NCBI RefSeq assembly: GCF_004296335.1
Contig: NZ_SGIU01000001.1
Location: forward strand, 1,713,290-1,777,289
Direction: 5' to 3'
Length of the DNA: 64,000 bases
DNA from: Flagellimonas allohymeniacidonis
Lineage (GTDB): Bacteria > Bacteroidota > Bacteroidia > Flavobacteriales > Flavobacteriaceae
Below the pieces are notes generated by a model. That model saw only the letters and a list, made by a program, of their open reading frames with translations, was not told the origin of the DNA and did no database searches. Positions 43,021 to 51,578 of this stretch are shown here, one piece after another. Within the stretch, counting starts at the first letter, position 1. Every line of letters begins with the position of its first letter. The position numbers and the translations under genes are program-made.

Positions 43021-43457
43021 ACCTTCCTTATTTACTTGTTTTGCCCAGCACTTATTGCAAAAAAAGGAATGGACTGGTATCCATTTCGCCTTTCTGCTAT
43101 CCACAAAGTGCAGCAATTTCTATTGTAACCTCTTATCCCTTAAGTAAATAGGTTAATAATAAATCCTAACACGCGAATAAATATTTGTTAAAAAGAGTTC
43201 TTCCCGTTGGGCTCGACTTTTTTTAGAGTTCTTCCCGTTTTAAAAGTACTTATCAAACTATGGTATCTGGTTGTTTTGCAACTGCAATTGTAAAGGTAAG
43301 GCGGTGAGAGGCCTTACTACCTATTAAATATTAAACTTTCCATTAAGTTTTGTTTTCGTACTAGGGAGTATTATTTGAATTAGCTATCAGACCCCTTCTC
43401 CCGCCTACCTTTCTCAGTTGCGCTAACTCATTAATTACTAACAAAACTTTTAACTCT
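43021..43457 (+). other. Long non-coding region before susC
   Basis: 437 nt without a supportable gene. It contains two copies of a 15-bp repeat (43194-43239) and a long AT-rich leader. The start codon of susC is preceded by a pyrimidine-rich stretch. No exact -33/-7 pair with proper spacing was found. Confidence 0.6.
43194..43239 (+). repeat. Two direct repeats of AGAGTTCTTCCCGTT
   Basis: Identical 15-bp copies at 43194-43208 and 43225-43239, 31 bp apart start to start (about three helical turns), so both face the same side of DNA. This arrangement suits a regulator that binds as a tandem dimer, such as an AraC-type protein. Confidence 0.6.
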
Positions 43458-46400
43458 ATGAAAGTATTGAAACTGTTTGGGACCCTTGCCCTACTGTTGT
43501 GTACTACAACGGTATTGTCCCAAGAAAAAACAATTACGGGTACGGTCATTGACCAAATTGGCATTCCACTACCCGGGGTCAACATTGTGGTACAGGGTAC
43601 AACAACGGGGACCCAGACCGACTTTGACGGAAACTATTCAATTTCTGCCAGCGAGGGTCAAATCCTGCTCTTCACCTATCTGGGACAAAAAACCGTGAGA
43701 AGGACGGTAGGTGCCAGTAACGTCATTGACGTGCAAATGGAGGAGGATGCGGAAGCCTTGGAAGAGGTGGTCGTCATTGGTTACGGTAACCAGGAGGAGA
43801 AGAAAATAATCCAGAACGTGGGTATCGTAAAGCAGGAGGCCATTGAGAACCTTCAAGTGGTTTCCGCCGATCAGTTGCTTCAGGGACAGTCCGCGGGTAC
43901 GCAGATTGTAAATGCCTCTGGTGTTCTTGGTTCTGCAGCGGTAATCCGGGTACGGGGTGTGAACTCCATAAACTCTGGTAGCCAGCCCCTAATCGTTATC
44001 GATGGGGTGCCAATCACGGATACCGAAACCAATACACTAAACAGAGGGGGTAACACAGGTATCAACCCACTTTCCTATGTGAACCCGAACGACATCGAGT
44101 CGCTAACGGTTCTTAAGGATGCGGGTGCGACCTCCATCTATGGTTCCAGGGGTGCGAACGGGGTTGTGTTAATCACCACCAAAAAAGGTAGAAAAGGTGA
44201 AAAGACCACTGTGACCCTAGATGTCAGCACTCAATTTTCGCAATCCACCGATGTACCGGACATTTTGACCGCGGACGAGTTCCGTCAGTTCAAGTCTGAA
44301 GTGGCCACCATCCAAAATGGAGGTGTAACGGTTTCCCCAGAAGACCTCAATCTAGGTGCTATTGGTTCCGGCGGAACGGATTGGCTTGGAGGTGTACAAC
44401 GTACAGGGGTTTCCCAAAACTATAACCTCGGGGTTCGAGGAGGTAGCGAGAAGACCTCCTTCTTCTTTGGTCTTGACTTTCAAGATTCTGAAGGTTTCAT
44501 CATTGGGAACGACCAGCAAAGGGCCGGTGCCCGTATCAACATCGATACGCAGGTGACCGATTGGTTGAAGGCAGGTATGAACCTAGGTGTTACGAACAAC
44601 CGATTGAACAGGGTAGGTGTTGAGAACAACATCAACGCACCTTTCACCACGGCCTTCCTACAGAGTCCTGTTGTACCAGCATTTGATGCCGATGGCAACT
44701 TTGTACAATCAGGATCCTTTATCCCGAACATTTTTGCTAGGGTGGCTTTAAATACAGATGAGCTGAAGACATTCCGTGTCATCGGAAACGCTTTTACGGA
44801 AATCACACCTTTCCCAGGATTTACTTGGAGGTCTGAATTCGGTATCGATAAATTGACCTTGGAGGAGTTTATCAGAAATGCAGAGTTCAACTCTCCTGGT
44901 GGTTTTGCACAGCAGCTTTTTGTAAATGATGATCGTTGGTTGACCAACCAGACCTTGAACTACGCCAATACCTTTAATGATGACCACAGTTTGACAGTTC
45001 TTGTCGGTCTTAACTACGAGGAGACCTTAAATACAAGATCCAATGTTTCCTCCACAGGTTTCTTGACCGACGGTTTGAGGAACCTTGGCTCCGGTTCAAC
45101 ACCTACGGTATTGAATGGAGACAGGAACCCTGCGCGCTTATTTGGTCTTTTCTCGAGGGTTTCCTATGATTACAAAGGAAAATATCTTGTGGAAGGGTCC
45201 GTGAGACGTGATGGTTCGTCACGTTTTGGGGCGAACAACCGTTTCGGTTACTTCTGGTCCGCAGCAGCGGGTTGGATCATCTCCGAGGAATCCTTCCTTG
45301 AGGACGTGAGCTTCTTGGACTTCTTATCATTAAGAGCCAGTATCGGAACCGTGGGTAACGACCGTTTGGGATCTTTCCCATCCTTGGGTCTGTTCAACGC
45401 TGGTCCTATTGGGGATTACAATGGGGAGTCTGGGGTAATACCTAGCCAACCTGAGAATCCTGATCTGAAATGGGAAGAGAGTGAGACCTTGGACATCGGT
45501 ATCAAGTCCACTTGGTTGAACGGAAGGATCAATTTCAATGCTTCCTACTTCAAGAAGACCACAAGTGATCTTCTATTGCAGCAGACCCTTCCTCCTCAGA
45601 CTGGATTCAATTTTATCAGTAGAAACATTGGTGAAATGGAGAACTCAGGTCTGGAGTTTGAGTTGAGCACCATCAACGTAAGCTCAGAGAACTTTGAATG
45701 GAGGACCAACTTCAACCTGACCACTATTGACAACAAGGTGACCAGATTGAACGAGGATGCAGCTACCGATTTGCAAGGAAGAAGAATCATTGATGGTCCA
45801 ATCCAAAGGGCCATCGAGGGCGAGCCGCTCAACAACTTCTTCTTGATCCGCTATGTTGGGGTGAACTCACAGACCGGTGATGCCGAATGGTTGGATGTCA
45901 ATGGAAATATTACAACAAACCCAGGTTCAGGTGACAGGGTAGTTACCGGTAGTCCACTTCCAGATTTCTCTGGGGGTATGACCAACACCTTCAAGATCTT
46001 TGATTTTGACCTTTCCGTATTGATGAACTACTCTTACGGTAACGAGGTTGTCATCGACGGTCTACGATTTGCAGATGGTAACGATGCCATTGGTGGTATC
46101 GTGAACATCAGGAGACAGAATTTGAACTTCTGGAGGCAGCCAGGTGACAATGCCTTCCTGCCAAGTCCTACAAGTTCCACGTTCAACCTGTTCAACCAAA
46201 GGTCCTCACAGCAGCAATTGGATGCTTCATATCTGAGGTTGAAGAACGTTACCTTGGGCTACAGCCTTCCAGAGAAAGCTCTGGAGCGTTTGGGCAACAT
46301 CTTCAGTGGTGTTAGGTTCTATGTCACCGCGACCAACCTGTTCACCATCAAGGCAGATGAAATGGATGGAATTGACCCAGAGGTGACCGATGACATTGAC

Positions 46401-46478
46401 CCATTGTTCCAAGGGGAATCCTTCTTTACAGCCCCGCAGGCCCAGTTGTATTCATTCGGAGCAAGGTTAACATTTTAA
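43458..46478 (+). CDS. SusC/RagA family TonB-linked outer-membrane protein
   Basis: 1006-residue TonB-dependent transporter: signal peptide (ending VLSQ), carboxypeptidase-like domain at about 22-105 (ITGTVIDQIGIPLPGVNIVV), plug with IRVRGVNSINSGSQPLIVID and SIYGSRGANGVVLITTKKG, then the barrel, ending in a terminal aromatic (SFGARLTF). It imports an oligomer captured by SusD, powered by TonB-ExbBD. The substrate is unknown: no glycosidase, peptidase or sulfatase lies nearby. Codon use is more biased than in flanking genes (many GGT, AAC, ACC), which suggests high expression. Confidence 0.95.
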   Translation: MKVLKLFGTLALLLCTTTVLSQEKTITGTVIDQIGIPLPGVNIVVQGTTTGTQTDFDGNYSISASEGQILLFTYLGQKTVRRTVGASNVIDVQMEEDAEALEEVVVIGYGNQEEKKIIQNVGIVKQEAIENLQVVSADQLLQGQSAGTQIVNASGVLGSAAVIRVRGVNSINSGSQPLIVIDGVPITDTETNTLNRGGNTGINPLSYVNPNDIESLTVLKDAGATSIYGSRGANGVVLITTKKGRKGEKTTVTLDVSTQFSQSTDVPDILTADEFRQFKSEVATIQNGGVTVSPEDLNLGAIGSGGTDWLGGVQRTGVSQNYNLGVRGGSEKTSFFFGLDFQDSEGFIIGNDQQRAGARINIDTQVTDWLKAGMNLGVTNNRLNRVGVENNINAPFTTAFLQSPVVPAFDADGNFVQSGSFIPNIFARVALNTDELKTFRVIGNAFTEITPFPGFTWRSEFGIDKLTLEEFIRNAEFNSPGGFAQQLFVNDDRWLTNQTLNYANTFNDDHSLTVLVGLNYEETLNTRSNVSSTGFLTDGLRNLGSGSTPTVLNGDRNPARLFGLFSRVSYDYKGKYLVEGSVRRDGSSRFGANNRFGYFWSAAAGWIISEESFLEDVSFLDFLSLRASIGTVGNDRLGSFPSLGLFNAGPIGDYNGESGVIPSQPENPDLKWEESETLDIGIKSTWLNGRINFNASYFKKTTSDLLLQQTLPPQTGFNFISRNIGEMENSGLEFELSTINVSSENFEWRTNFNLTTIDNKVTRLNEDAATDLQGRRIIDGPIQRAIEGEPLNNFFLIRYVGVNSQTGDAEWLDVNGNITTNPGSGDRVVTGSPLPDFSGGMTNTFKIFDFDLSVLMNYSYGNEVVIDGLRFADGNDAIGGIVNIRRQNLNFWRQPGDNAFLPSPTSSTFNLFNQRSSQQQLDASYLRLKNVTLGYSLPEKALERLGNIFSGVRFYVTATNLFTIKADEMDGIDPEVTDDIDPLFQGESFFTAPQAQLYSFGARLTF

Positions 46479-46490
46479 AAAAAGATAAAT

Positions 46491-47921
46491 ATGAAAACGA
46501 TAAAAGTATTAGCATTGATTCTAGGTCTTGGCATGTTTATCTCATGCGAGGACCAGTTGAACGTGGTACCGGAGGACAATGTGGCCTCAAACACGGTATT
46601 TGGTAGTGTTGCCACTATCAATGGTGCGGTTGTAGGTATCTACAGTTTGAACCAGAGTGGTGACTTGAACGGTAACCCACAGTTGATGGGGGATTTTATG
46701 GCGGATGATGTGAACTTCGTGGGAAGTTTCCCGTCCCTACAGGAAGTAGATCAATTCGAGACTTTGGCTACCAATACCACTGTGGATAACGTGTGGCTTG
46801 ATGGATATCAATTGATTGGTGCGGCCAACAACGTCATTGTGAACTTGCCAGAGGTTAGTGTCGATGATGTGACCGGTTTGACCGAGGCGACCAAAACGCA
46901 GTTGGTGGCAGAGGCCAAGTTCTTAAGAGCCTTGACTTATTTTACTTTGGTGAACTGGTTCGCCCAGCCCTTCCAATTTTCCGGAGGGAGCAATTTGGGG
47001 GTACCTATTGTGACACAGCCTTTCGAGGGTGGTGACATCGCCGAGTTCCAGTTGGAGCGTTCCACGGTGAACGAGGTGCACGCCTTTATTGAGCAGGATT
47101 TGTTGGATGCCGTTGCCAATTTGCCTGAAGATAATGGTGTTCGAGCCGAGGCAGGATCTGCCAGAGCGCTTTTGGCACGATTGTACCTCTACAGAGATCA
47201 ATTTAATGATGCTGCCAATTTTGCCAACCAGGTAATCGGTTCAGGGGAGTATACATTGGCTTCGGACTATGATTTCTACGATAATAACCCTGGTTCCTCT
47301 GAGAACATCTTTGTGGCAATCAATACACCCACTGATGGTCCTCAAGAAACGACTGTATCGGATGAGGTCTATACCAACTTTTACAACGCAGCGCCAGGAG
47401 GAAGGGGAGATGCACCTTTCAGTGCAGATCTTTTGGCCGATTTTGGTTTTGCAGTGGGTGATACAATTACCGATGATAGAAGATTTGATGAACTTTCCAC
47501 ACCAGCTACGGATGCGGGCGGGAATGCCACTTTCTTTACAACCAAATATCCTGATATCATAAACAATGCATCCGACGGAATGATCTTAAGGATCACTGAA
47601 ATGTACCTTATTCGTGCGGAGGCCAATTTGAGAGCAGGAACTTCAGTGGGTGATACTCCCTTGAATGACATCAATCTCTTGAGAACCCGTGCGGGTCTTC
47701 CAGATTTGTTATCTGTTGATTTGGACGGTATACTGACCGAGAGAAGAAAGGAACTTTGTTTTGAGGGACACCGAAGAATGGACCTTTTGAGAAACAACAG
47801 GAACCTGAGACCTGGAGGTGGACCCGAGTCTGCTCCTGGGGCCAATAAGGTGATTTTTCCGATTGTTGAGGATGAATTCACGAATAATCCTAACATCACT
47901 CAAAATCCTGGAAACTTCTAA
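46491..47921 (+). CDS. SusD/RagB family substrate-binding lipoprotein
   Basis: 476-residue surface lipoprotein (lipobox MFISCEDQ) that covers the SusC channel and binds the nutrient. The SusD fold shows in TPR-like helices (ALTYFTLVNWFAQPF, AGSARALLARLYLYRDQFND) and the C-terminal DLDGILTERRKELCFEGHRRMDLLR seen in shorter form across the family. The family usually binds glycans, less often peptides. It is 12 nt after susC and ends with a strong terminator. Confidence 0.94.
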   Translation: MKTIKVLALILGLGMFISCEDQLNVVPEDNVASNTVFGSVATINGAVVGIYSLNQSGDLNGNPQLMGDFMADDVNFVGSFPSLQEVDQFETLATNTTVDNVWLDGYQLIGAANNVIVNLPEVSVDDVTGLTEATKTQLVAEAKFLRALTYFTLVNWFAQPFQFSGGSNLGVPIVTQPFEGGDIAEFQLERSTVNEVHAFIEQDLLDAVANLPEDNGVRAEAGSARALLARLYLYRDQFNDAANFANQVIGSGEYTLASDYDFYDNNPGSSENIFVAINTPTDGPQETTVSDEVYTNFYNAAPGGRGDAPFSADLLADFGFAVGDTITDDRRFDELSTPATDAGGNATFFTTKYPDIINNASDGMILRITEMYLIRAEANLRAGTSVGDTPLNDINLLRTRAGLPDLLSVDLDGILTERRKELCFEGHRRMDLLRNNRNLRPGGGPESAPGANKVIFPIVEDEFTNNPNITQNPGNF

Positions 47922-47943
47922 TATTTGAATTTTTGATAGTCAG

Positions 47944-47977
47944 CCGCCATCACAAAATTGTGATGGCGGTTTTTTTG
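47944..47977 (+). terminator. Rho-independent terminator after susD
   Basis: A 12-bp stem, CCGCCATCACAA with TTGTGATGGCGG, two-base loop, followed by seven T (47944-47977). Confidence 0.92.
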
Positions 47978-48043
47978 TTTTAGCTCTTGCCTTTTTTGCT
48001 CTTACCCGTTTTGCGTTAGGTAGGTTTTAACAAGGGATATGAT

Positions 48044-48051
48044 TAACTTTG
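48044..48051 (+). promoter_or_regulatory. -7 promoter element of queD
   Basis: TAACTTTG, a match to TAnnTTTG, ends 23 nt ahead of the queD ATG. No clear -33 TTG at usual distance. Confidence 0.45.
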
Positions 48052-48074
48052 CCTTCTTAAATCTTTACGGATAA

Positions 48075-48485
48075 ATGATTGCCACTATTTGTCGCAAAGC
48101 CCATTTCAATGCTGCACACAGACTGCATAATCCAGATTGGAGCGATGAGAAAAACATTGAGGTATTTGGAAAATGCAATAGTCCAAATTACCATGGGCAC
48201 AACTTTGACCTAGAGGTTCGGGTTAGAGGTCCTATAGATCCAGACACAGGATTTGTTATGGATTTGGCCCATTTGGGAAAGCTTATCAAAGAAGAAATTG
48301 AAGAAAGATTTGACCACAAAAATCTAAATGAGGATTGTCCGGAATTCTCAGATTTGTTCCCAACAACGGAATACTTTGTAAAAGTCATTTATGATATTCT
48401 AAAACCCAAACTCAAGGAACCACAATTGTTGCACATCACCCTGCATGAAACCCAAAAGAATTCGGCAGAATATGGAGATTGGTAA
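48075..48485 (+). CDS. queD: 6-carboxytetrahydropterin synthase / 6-pyruvoyl tetrahydropterin synthase family
   Basis: 136-residue zinc enzyme of the PTPS/QueD family acting on dihydroneopterin triphosphate, the product of FolE. Zinc ligands: His in FNAAHRLHNPDW and the pair in NYHGHNF; the catalytic Cys is in FGKCNSPNYHGH, and the second catalytic His/Glu set is in FDHKNLNEDCPEF and ITLHETQKNSAEY. In bacteria most such enzymes serve queuosine synthesis; a tetrahydrobiopterin role cannot be excluded. Other queuosine genes are not in the window. Confidence 0.88.
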   Translation: MIATICRKAHFNAAHRLHNPDWSDEKNIEVFGKCNSPNYHGHNFDLEVRVRGPIDPDTGFVMDLAHLGKLIKEEIEERFDHKNLNEDCPEFSDLFPTTEYFVKVIYDILKPKLKEPQLLHITLHETQKNSAEYGDW

Positions 48486-48512
48486 CAATTTTACGATATT
48501 GCACCCCCTTTT

Positions 48513-48587
48513 GGGATATTAGCTCAGTTGGTTTAGAGCGCTGCCTTGACAGGGCAGAGGTCACTGGTTCGAATCCAGTATATCCCA
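48513..48587 (+). tRNA. tRNA-Val (GAC)
   Basis: 75-nt cloverleaf. Acceptor GGGATAT pairs with ATATCCC (48580-48586), discriminator A. The anticodon stem CTGCC/GGCAG encloses loop TTGACAG, anticodon GAC. The T arm has GGTTCGAATCC. CCA is not encoded. A terminator follows directly. Confidence 0.95.
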
Positions 48588-48590
48588 CTA

Positions 48591-48620
48591 AAAAACCTCG
48601 AAAAAATCGAGGTTTTTTTA
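48591..48620 (+). terminator. Terminator after tRNA-Val (GAC)
   Basis: AAAACCTCGA pairs with TCGAGGTTTT around a short A-rich loop, followed by TTTATTTT. Begins four bases after the tRNA. Confidence 0.85.
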
Positions 48621-48677
48621 TTTTGCCAAGTTGAATTGTTCGAAATACGGGATATATTTTTGAGCCTTCTTCGAAAG

Positions 48678-49046
48678 TTAGACGTTCCTAAGCCCCCATG
48701 CCCACCAAATTAAAAGGGGCTGACCTATAAGAAGTCTAGACCATGAAATCCATTCTTTAATACAAAGGCTATTGGGAACACAAGAACCTACCTGAATAAA
48801 ATAAACGTGCGAAGGAACAAGTAAGACCAACAATAAGACAATACCCCATGCGCCCATCCTTCTAGTTCTCGGTAACCAAAGCATCATGGCCAAGATTAAC
48901 TCTAAGGCTCCGACCATATAATTCGTGAATACATGAAAAGGTATATAATCTGGAATCAACCCCAAGTAAAAATCTGGATGAAGAAAATGATTGGCCCCAG
49001 CAACGAAATAAAACACCGACAGGGTGTACAACGTCAACCTACGCAT
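48678..49046 (-). CDS. DoxX-like membrane protein
   Basis: 122 residues, four hydrophobic helices, with the DoxX-type opening FYFVAGANHFLHPDFYL and ALELILAMMLWLPRTRRMG. DoxX-like proteins are small inner-membrane proteins with proposed redox or respiratory roles, mostly unproven. It overlaps the next upstream gene by eight bases, so the two membrane proteins are probably translated together. Confidence 0.7.
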   Translation of the reverse strand: MRRLTLYTLSVFYFVAGANHFLHPDFYLGLIPDYIPFHVFTNYMVGALELILAMMLWLPRTRRMGAWGIVLLLVLLVPSHVYFIQVGSCVPNSLCIKEWISWSRLLIGQPLLIWWAWGLRNV

Positions 49047-49428
49047 GGCTCAAAGCCCATTTCCTTTCAATATGGACTTTCCGTAGAATAAGAAAAAAGG
49101 GAATCCACCAGATGAAATCGTTGGTTATTAAGGTATAAATGAACTCAAATGGAACAATGTCGTGGATGTAATTGAACACAAATCCCAATGGTCCGAAAAT
49201 TTTTCCCAAAAAGCCAACAGCAACAATAGGCCAATGTACCAAAGGATTGTATGAAGCCCACCAATATCCCAATCCATAAACTCCAATCACCATGCCCATG
49301 CCCTGCCATACCATTGGATGATTTAAGGGCTCCATACCCACAAGCTCAAAAAAATGGTTGGGAAAAAATATAACCCAAGAGCCCCACAATGTATTATAAA
49401 TTGCTGCTAGTCTTAGGGTCAGCTTCAT
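49039..49428 (-). CDS. Small four-helix membrane protein, unknown function
   Basis: 129 residues with about four membrane helices rich in Trp, Phe and Gly (WGSWVIFFPNHFFELVG, VIGVYGLGYWWASYNPL). No catalytic motif. Its ATG overlaps the stop of the DUF2452 gene in a TAATG junction and its own end overlaps the DoxX-like gene, so it is part of a coupled operon that runs from folE through the glutathione peroxidase gene. Confidence 0.65.
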   Translation of the reverse strand: MKLTLRLAAIYNTLWGSWVIFFPNHFFELVGMEPLNHPMVWQGMGMVIGVYGLGYWWASYNPLVHWPIVAVGFLGKIFGPLGFVFNYIHDIVPFEFIYTLITNDFIWWIPFFLILRKVHIERKWALSHA

Positions 49429-49832
49429 TACAACTCAAGTTTCTCCCAAACATAATCCGAACCCAATCGAAAACTGCCCATATGATCAAAATTGCACTCC
49501 TCCGGGGTCAAAATAGATAAAAAGGGCTCGTCTTTTTTATTCTTATACAAATGATAGGTATTCCCGACCAAGGGTTGAAAGCTAAATTTGGCTGAATAAA
49601 CAAGGTTATTGTACTCAAACCGCTCTTGTAGGTTTTGGTACCTTTGCCTTATCTCCTCATATTCAGCAGTGATTGCCGCATTTACCATCCCTACACCCTT
49701 ATTCTTCCAAGGCGCCAAATTTTCCATTTTTATTACAGGTGCACCAACATTGGTGGCATAGGGTTTTAAGGCAGCATCGTATTTACCCTGCTCCTCATTG
49801 AATACTACGTTATCGGGCTTTTTATCCTTCAT
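49428..49832 (-). CDS. DUF2452 family protein
   Basis: 134 residues from ATG 49832 (MKDKKPDNVVFNEEQGKYDA). Matches the DUF2452 pattern I know: KPDNVVFNEE, ALKPYATNVGAPVIK, WKNKGV, and FSFQPLVGNTYHLYK. Function is unknown; soluble, no signal peptide. A TTG at 49856 would extend it by eight residues but ATG is preferred. Confidence 0.75.
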   Translation of the reverse strand: MKDKKPDNVVFNEEQGKYDAALKPYATNVGAPVIKMENLAPWKNKGVGMVNAAITAEYEEIRQRYQNLQERFEYNNLVYSAKFSFQPLVGNTYHLYKNKKDEPFLSILTPEECNFDHMGSFRLGSDYVWEKLEL

Positions 49833-49857
49833 AAGCTCTTTTGAATTAATACCCAAA

Positions 49858-50397
49858 CTACACCAAGTTTTTGGTGATTTTAGAACTCAAAGGTCCTGTG
49901 GTTGAGTAAAAATAATCAATGAGAGTGCCTTCTGGGCTTACCAAGTACTTCTGAAAATTCCAACGAACCGCGCTATTGGACCTGCCGTTCATACTTTTTT
50001 GGGTGAGCCATTGGTACAATGGGTGCTGAGCCTTTCCTTTGACCTGGACTTTTTGGGTCATTAAGAAGCTTACACCATAGTTTTTTTCGCAGAAAGATAG
50101 AATCTCCTCGGATGAACCTGGTTCTTGTGACCCAAATTGATTACAAGGCAGCCCTACAATCATAAGCCGGTCTTGATACTCCTTATACAGACGTTCCAAG
50201 TCCTTGTACTGATTGGTGAAACCACACTTGGAAGCCACGTTGACAAAAAGAATGAATTTTCCTTTTAAAGTAGATAAGTTGATAAGGGAACCATCCAAAC
50301 CATTGATGGATATATCGTAAAGTTCCTTCTTGGCTCCGCTGTCTGTTGTTGAGCTCGTTTGAAAAGCTTTTTTGCTGATGGAATCCAGAAATTTCAA
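49858..50397 (-). CDS. Glutathione peroxidase family protein, probable TTG start
   Basis: 179 residues if started at TTG 50397; a longer frame runs back into folE but is not needed. Catalytic residues are all present: peroxidatic Cys in NVASKCGFT, Gln in PCNQFGSQEPG, and Trp-Asn in VRWNFQKYLV. Second Cys of PCNQF suits a thioredoxin-dependent type. It reduces hydrogen peroxide and lipid hydroperoxides. The start falls 11 nt after the folE stop (50409), so it is read from the folE transcript. Confidence 0.88.
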   Translation of the reverse strand: MKFLDSISKKAFQTSSTTDSGAKKELYDISINGLDGSLINLSTLKGKFILFVNVASKCGFTNQYKDLERLYKEYQDRLMIVGLPCNQFGSQEPGSSEEILSFCEKNYGVSFLMTQKVQVKGKAQHPLYQWLTQKSMNGRSNSAVRWNFQKYLVSPEGTLIDYFYSTTGPLSSKITKNLV

Positions 50398-50408
50398 TAG
50401 TGTTTCGT

Positions 50409-51113
50409 TTAGTTGTTGATATAATTGTAAAGTTCTTGAATCTTTTCTGGAGTATTGAATTGTCCCCCGTAAAAAGACGTAACGGTTGCCGAAGTGTTGT
50501 CCTTTATTCCACGCGATGAAACACATAAATGTTTGGCATCAATAATTACGGCTACATCTTTGGTTTCAAGAATAGATTGAAGTTCCACAGCGATTTGATT
50601 GGTCAAACGTTCCTGAACTTGAGGACGCTTTGCAAAGTACTGCACAATTCGATTCAATTTAGAAAGCCCAATAACCTTCCCTGAGGAGATATAGGCCACA
50701 TGCGCCTTGCCAATAATGGGAACAAAATGATGCTCGCAGTTGGAATAGAAAGTAATGTCCTTCTCCACCAACATTTGATTGTATTGATATTTGTTTTCAA
50801 ACAGGGCTACCTTAGGTTTATTGGCAGGGTTAAGGCCAGAATAAATCTCTTCAATGTACATTTTGGCCACGCGCATGGGAGTGCCTCTAAGGGAATCATC
50901 ATTCAAATCGAGTCCCATCACATCCATAATTTGAGCGAACAATTGAGCAATGCTTTCCTTTTTTTCCTTATCGGTAAGCTTAAAAGCATCAGGCTTCATA
51001 GGTGTTTCAATACCTGTATATAAATGCTCATCCCCTATTTCCTCGTGGGAGAAACCGTTCAGCAATTCCCCTGAATCAATAAGATTATCCAATAGTATGT
51101 CTTGATTTTTCAT
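50409..51113 (-). CDS. folE: GTP cyclohydrolase I
   Basis: 234 residues. The zinc and active-site motifs are NCEHHFVPIIGKAHVAY (about residue 120-140), IGLSKLNRIV and HLCVSSRGIKD. It makes dihydroneopterin triphosphate from GTP, for folate and, via QueD, deazapurines. The N-terminus (residues 1-45) is longer than in E. coli and variable in the family. First gene of a minus-strand run (folE, glutathione peroxidase, DUF2452, two membrane proteins). Confidence 0.95.
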   Translation of the reverse strand: MKNQDILLDNLIDSGELLNGFSHEEIGDEHLYTGIETPMKPDAFKLTDKEKKESIAQLFAQIMDVMGLDLNDDSLRGTPMRVAKMYIEEIYSGLNPANKPKVALFENKYQYNQMLVEKDITFYSNCEHHFVPIIGKAHVAYISSGKVIGLSKLNRIVQYFAKRPQVQERLTNQIAVELQSILETKDVAVIIDAKHLCVSSRGIKDNTSATVTSFYGGQFNTPEKIQELYNYINN

Positions 51114-51431
51114 AAAACTTGTTTGTCGTTACGTTCAATAAGGTTTGGGTGACCGTTAAAGTTCTTCCCAAAAACTCATTTAGGTAAAACTATCTATTTT
51201 GTTTAATACTTTTTGTTAAAGTTTAAACAAAATTACAAGAAGTACAGAAATAGCGATTTTCGGACTCCGAATTCAATCCAAAATGCCATATTCTAATCTG
51301 GACTTCCCGTAAGCAAACCTTCTAGAGGAAAAAATGAAAATGGACAAACCCTGGGAGATGCGGGCAACTTGTTGCAGACTAATGGAAACAAAAAAACCCT
51401 CACCGAATAAGCGAAGGTTTTTCTTTTGATG
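51114..51431 (-). other. Intergenic region upstream of folE
   Basis: 318 nt. On the minus strand TAATTTTG (51235 to 51228) fits TAnnTTTG and could start the folE transcript with a leader of about 110 nt. The rest shows no gene; a 31-codon frame on the plus strand (51334-51429) runs into the tRNA terminator and is not credible. Confidence 0.45.
51396..51420 (-). terminator. Terminator after tRNA-Val (UAC)
   Basis: On the minus strand ACCTTCGC pairs with GGTGAGGGT-type bases (two wobbles) around a 6-nt loop, followed by seven T. It lies 12 nt beyond the tRNA end. Confidence 0.65.
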
Positions 51432-51506
51432 TGGGCCCTACTGGATTCGAACCAGTGACCCCCTGCTTGTAAGGCAGGTGCTCTGAACCAACTGAGCTAA
51501 GAGCCC
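51432..51506 (-). tRNA. tRNA-Val (UAC)
   Basis: 75 nt on the minus strand. Acceptor GGGCTCT pairs with AGGGCCC (one G-U), discriminator A. Anticodon stem CCTGC/GCAGG with loop CTTACAA, anticodon UAC. T arm GGTTCGAATCC. CCA is not encoded. It lies 73 nt after folC and may be cut from the same transcript. Confidence 0.95.
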
Positions 51507-51578
51507 GTTCCATTTGTTAAACGGGAGTGCAAATATAATGTCATTTTTTGTTTACCAAAACAAAAACTCTTGAAAATA

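Noticed and set aside
43458-47921. A complete polysaccharide utilisation locus
   Set aside because: Only SusC, SusD and an AraC-type regulator are present; no carbohydrate enzymes or sensor of the hybrid two-component type are nearby.
51334-51429. 31-codon frame starting ATG on the plus strand upstream of the tRNA
   Set aside because: It runs through the tRNA terminator hairpin on the opposite strand and has no features of a protein.
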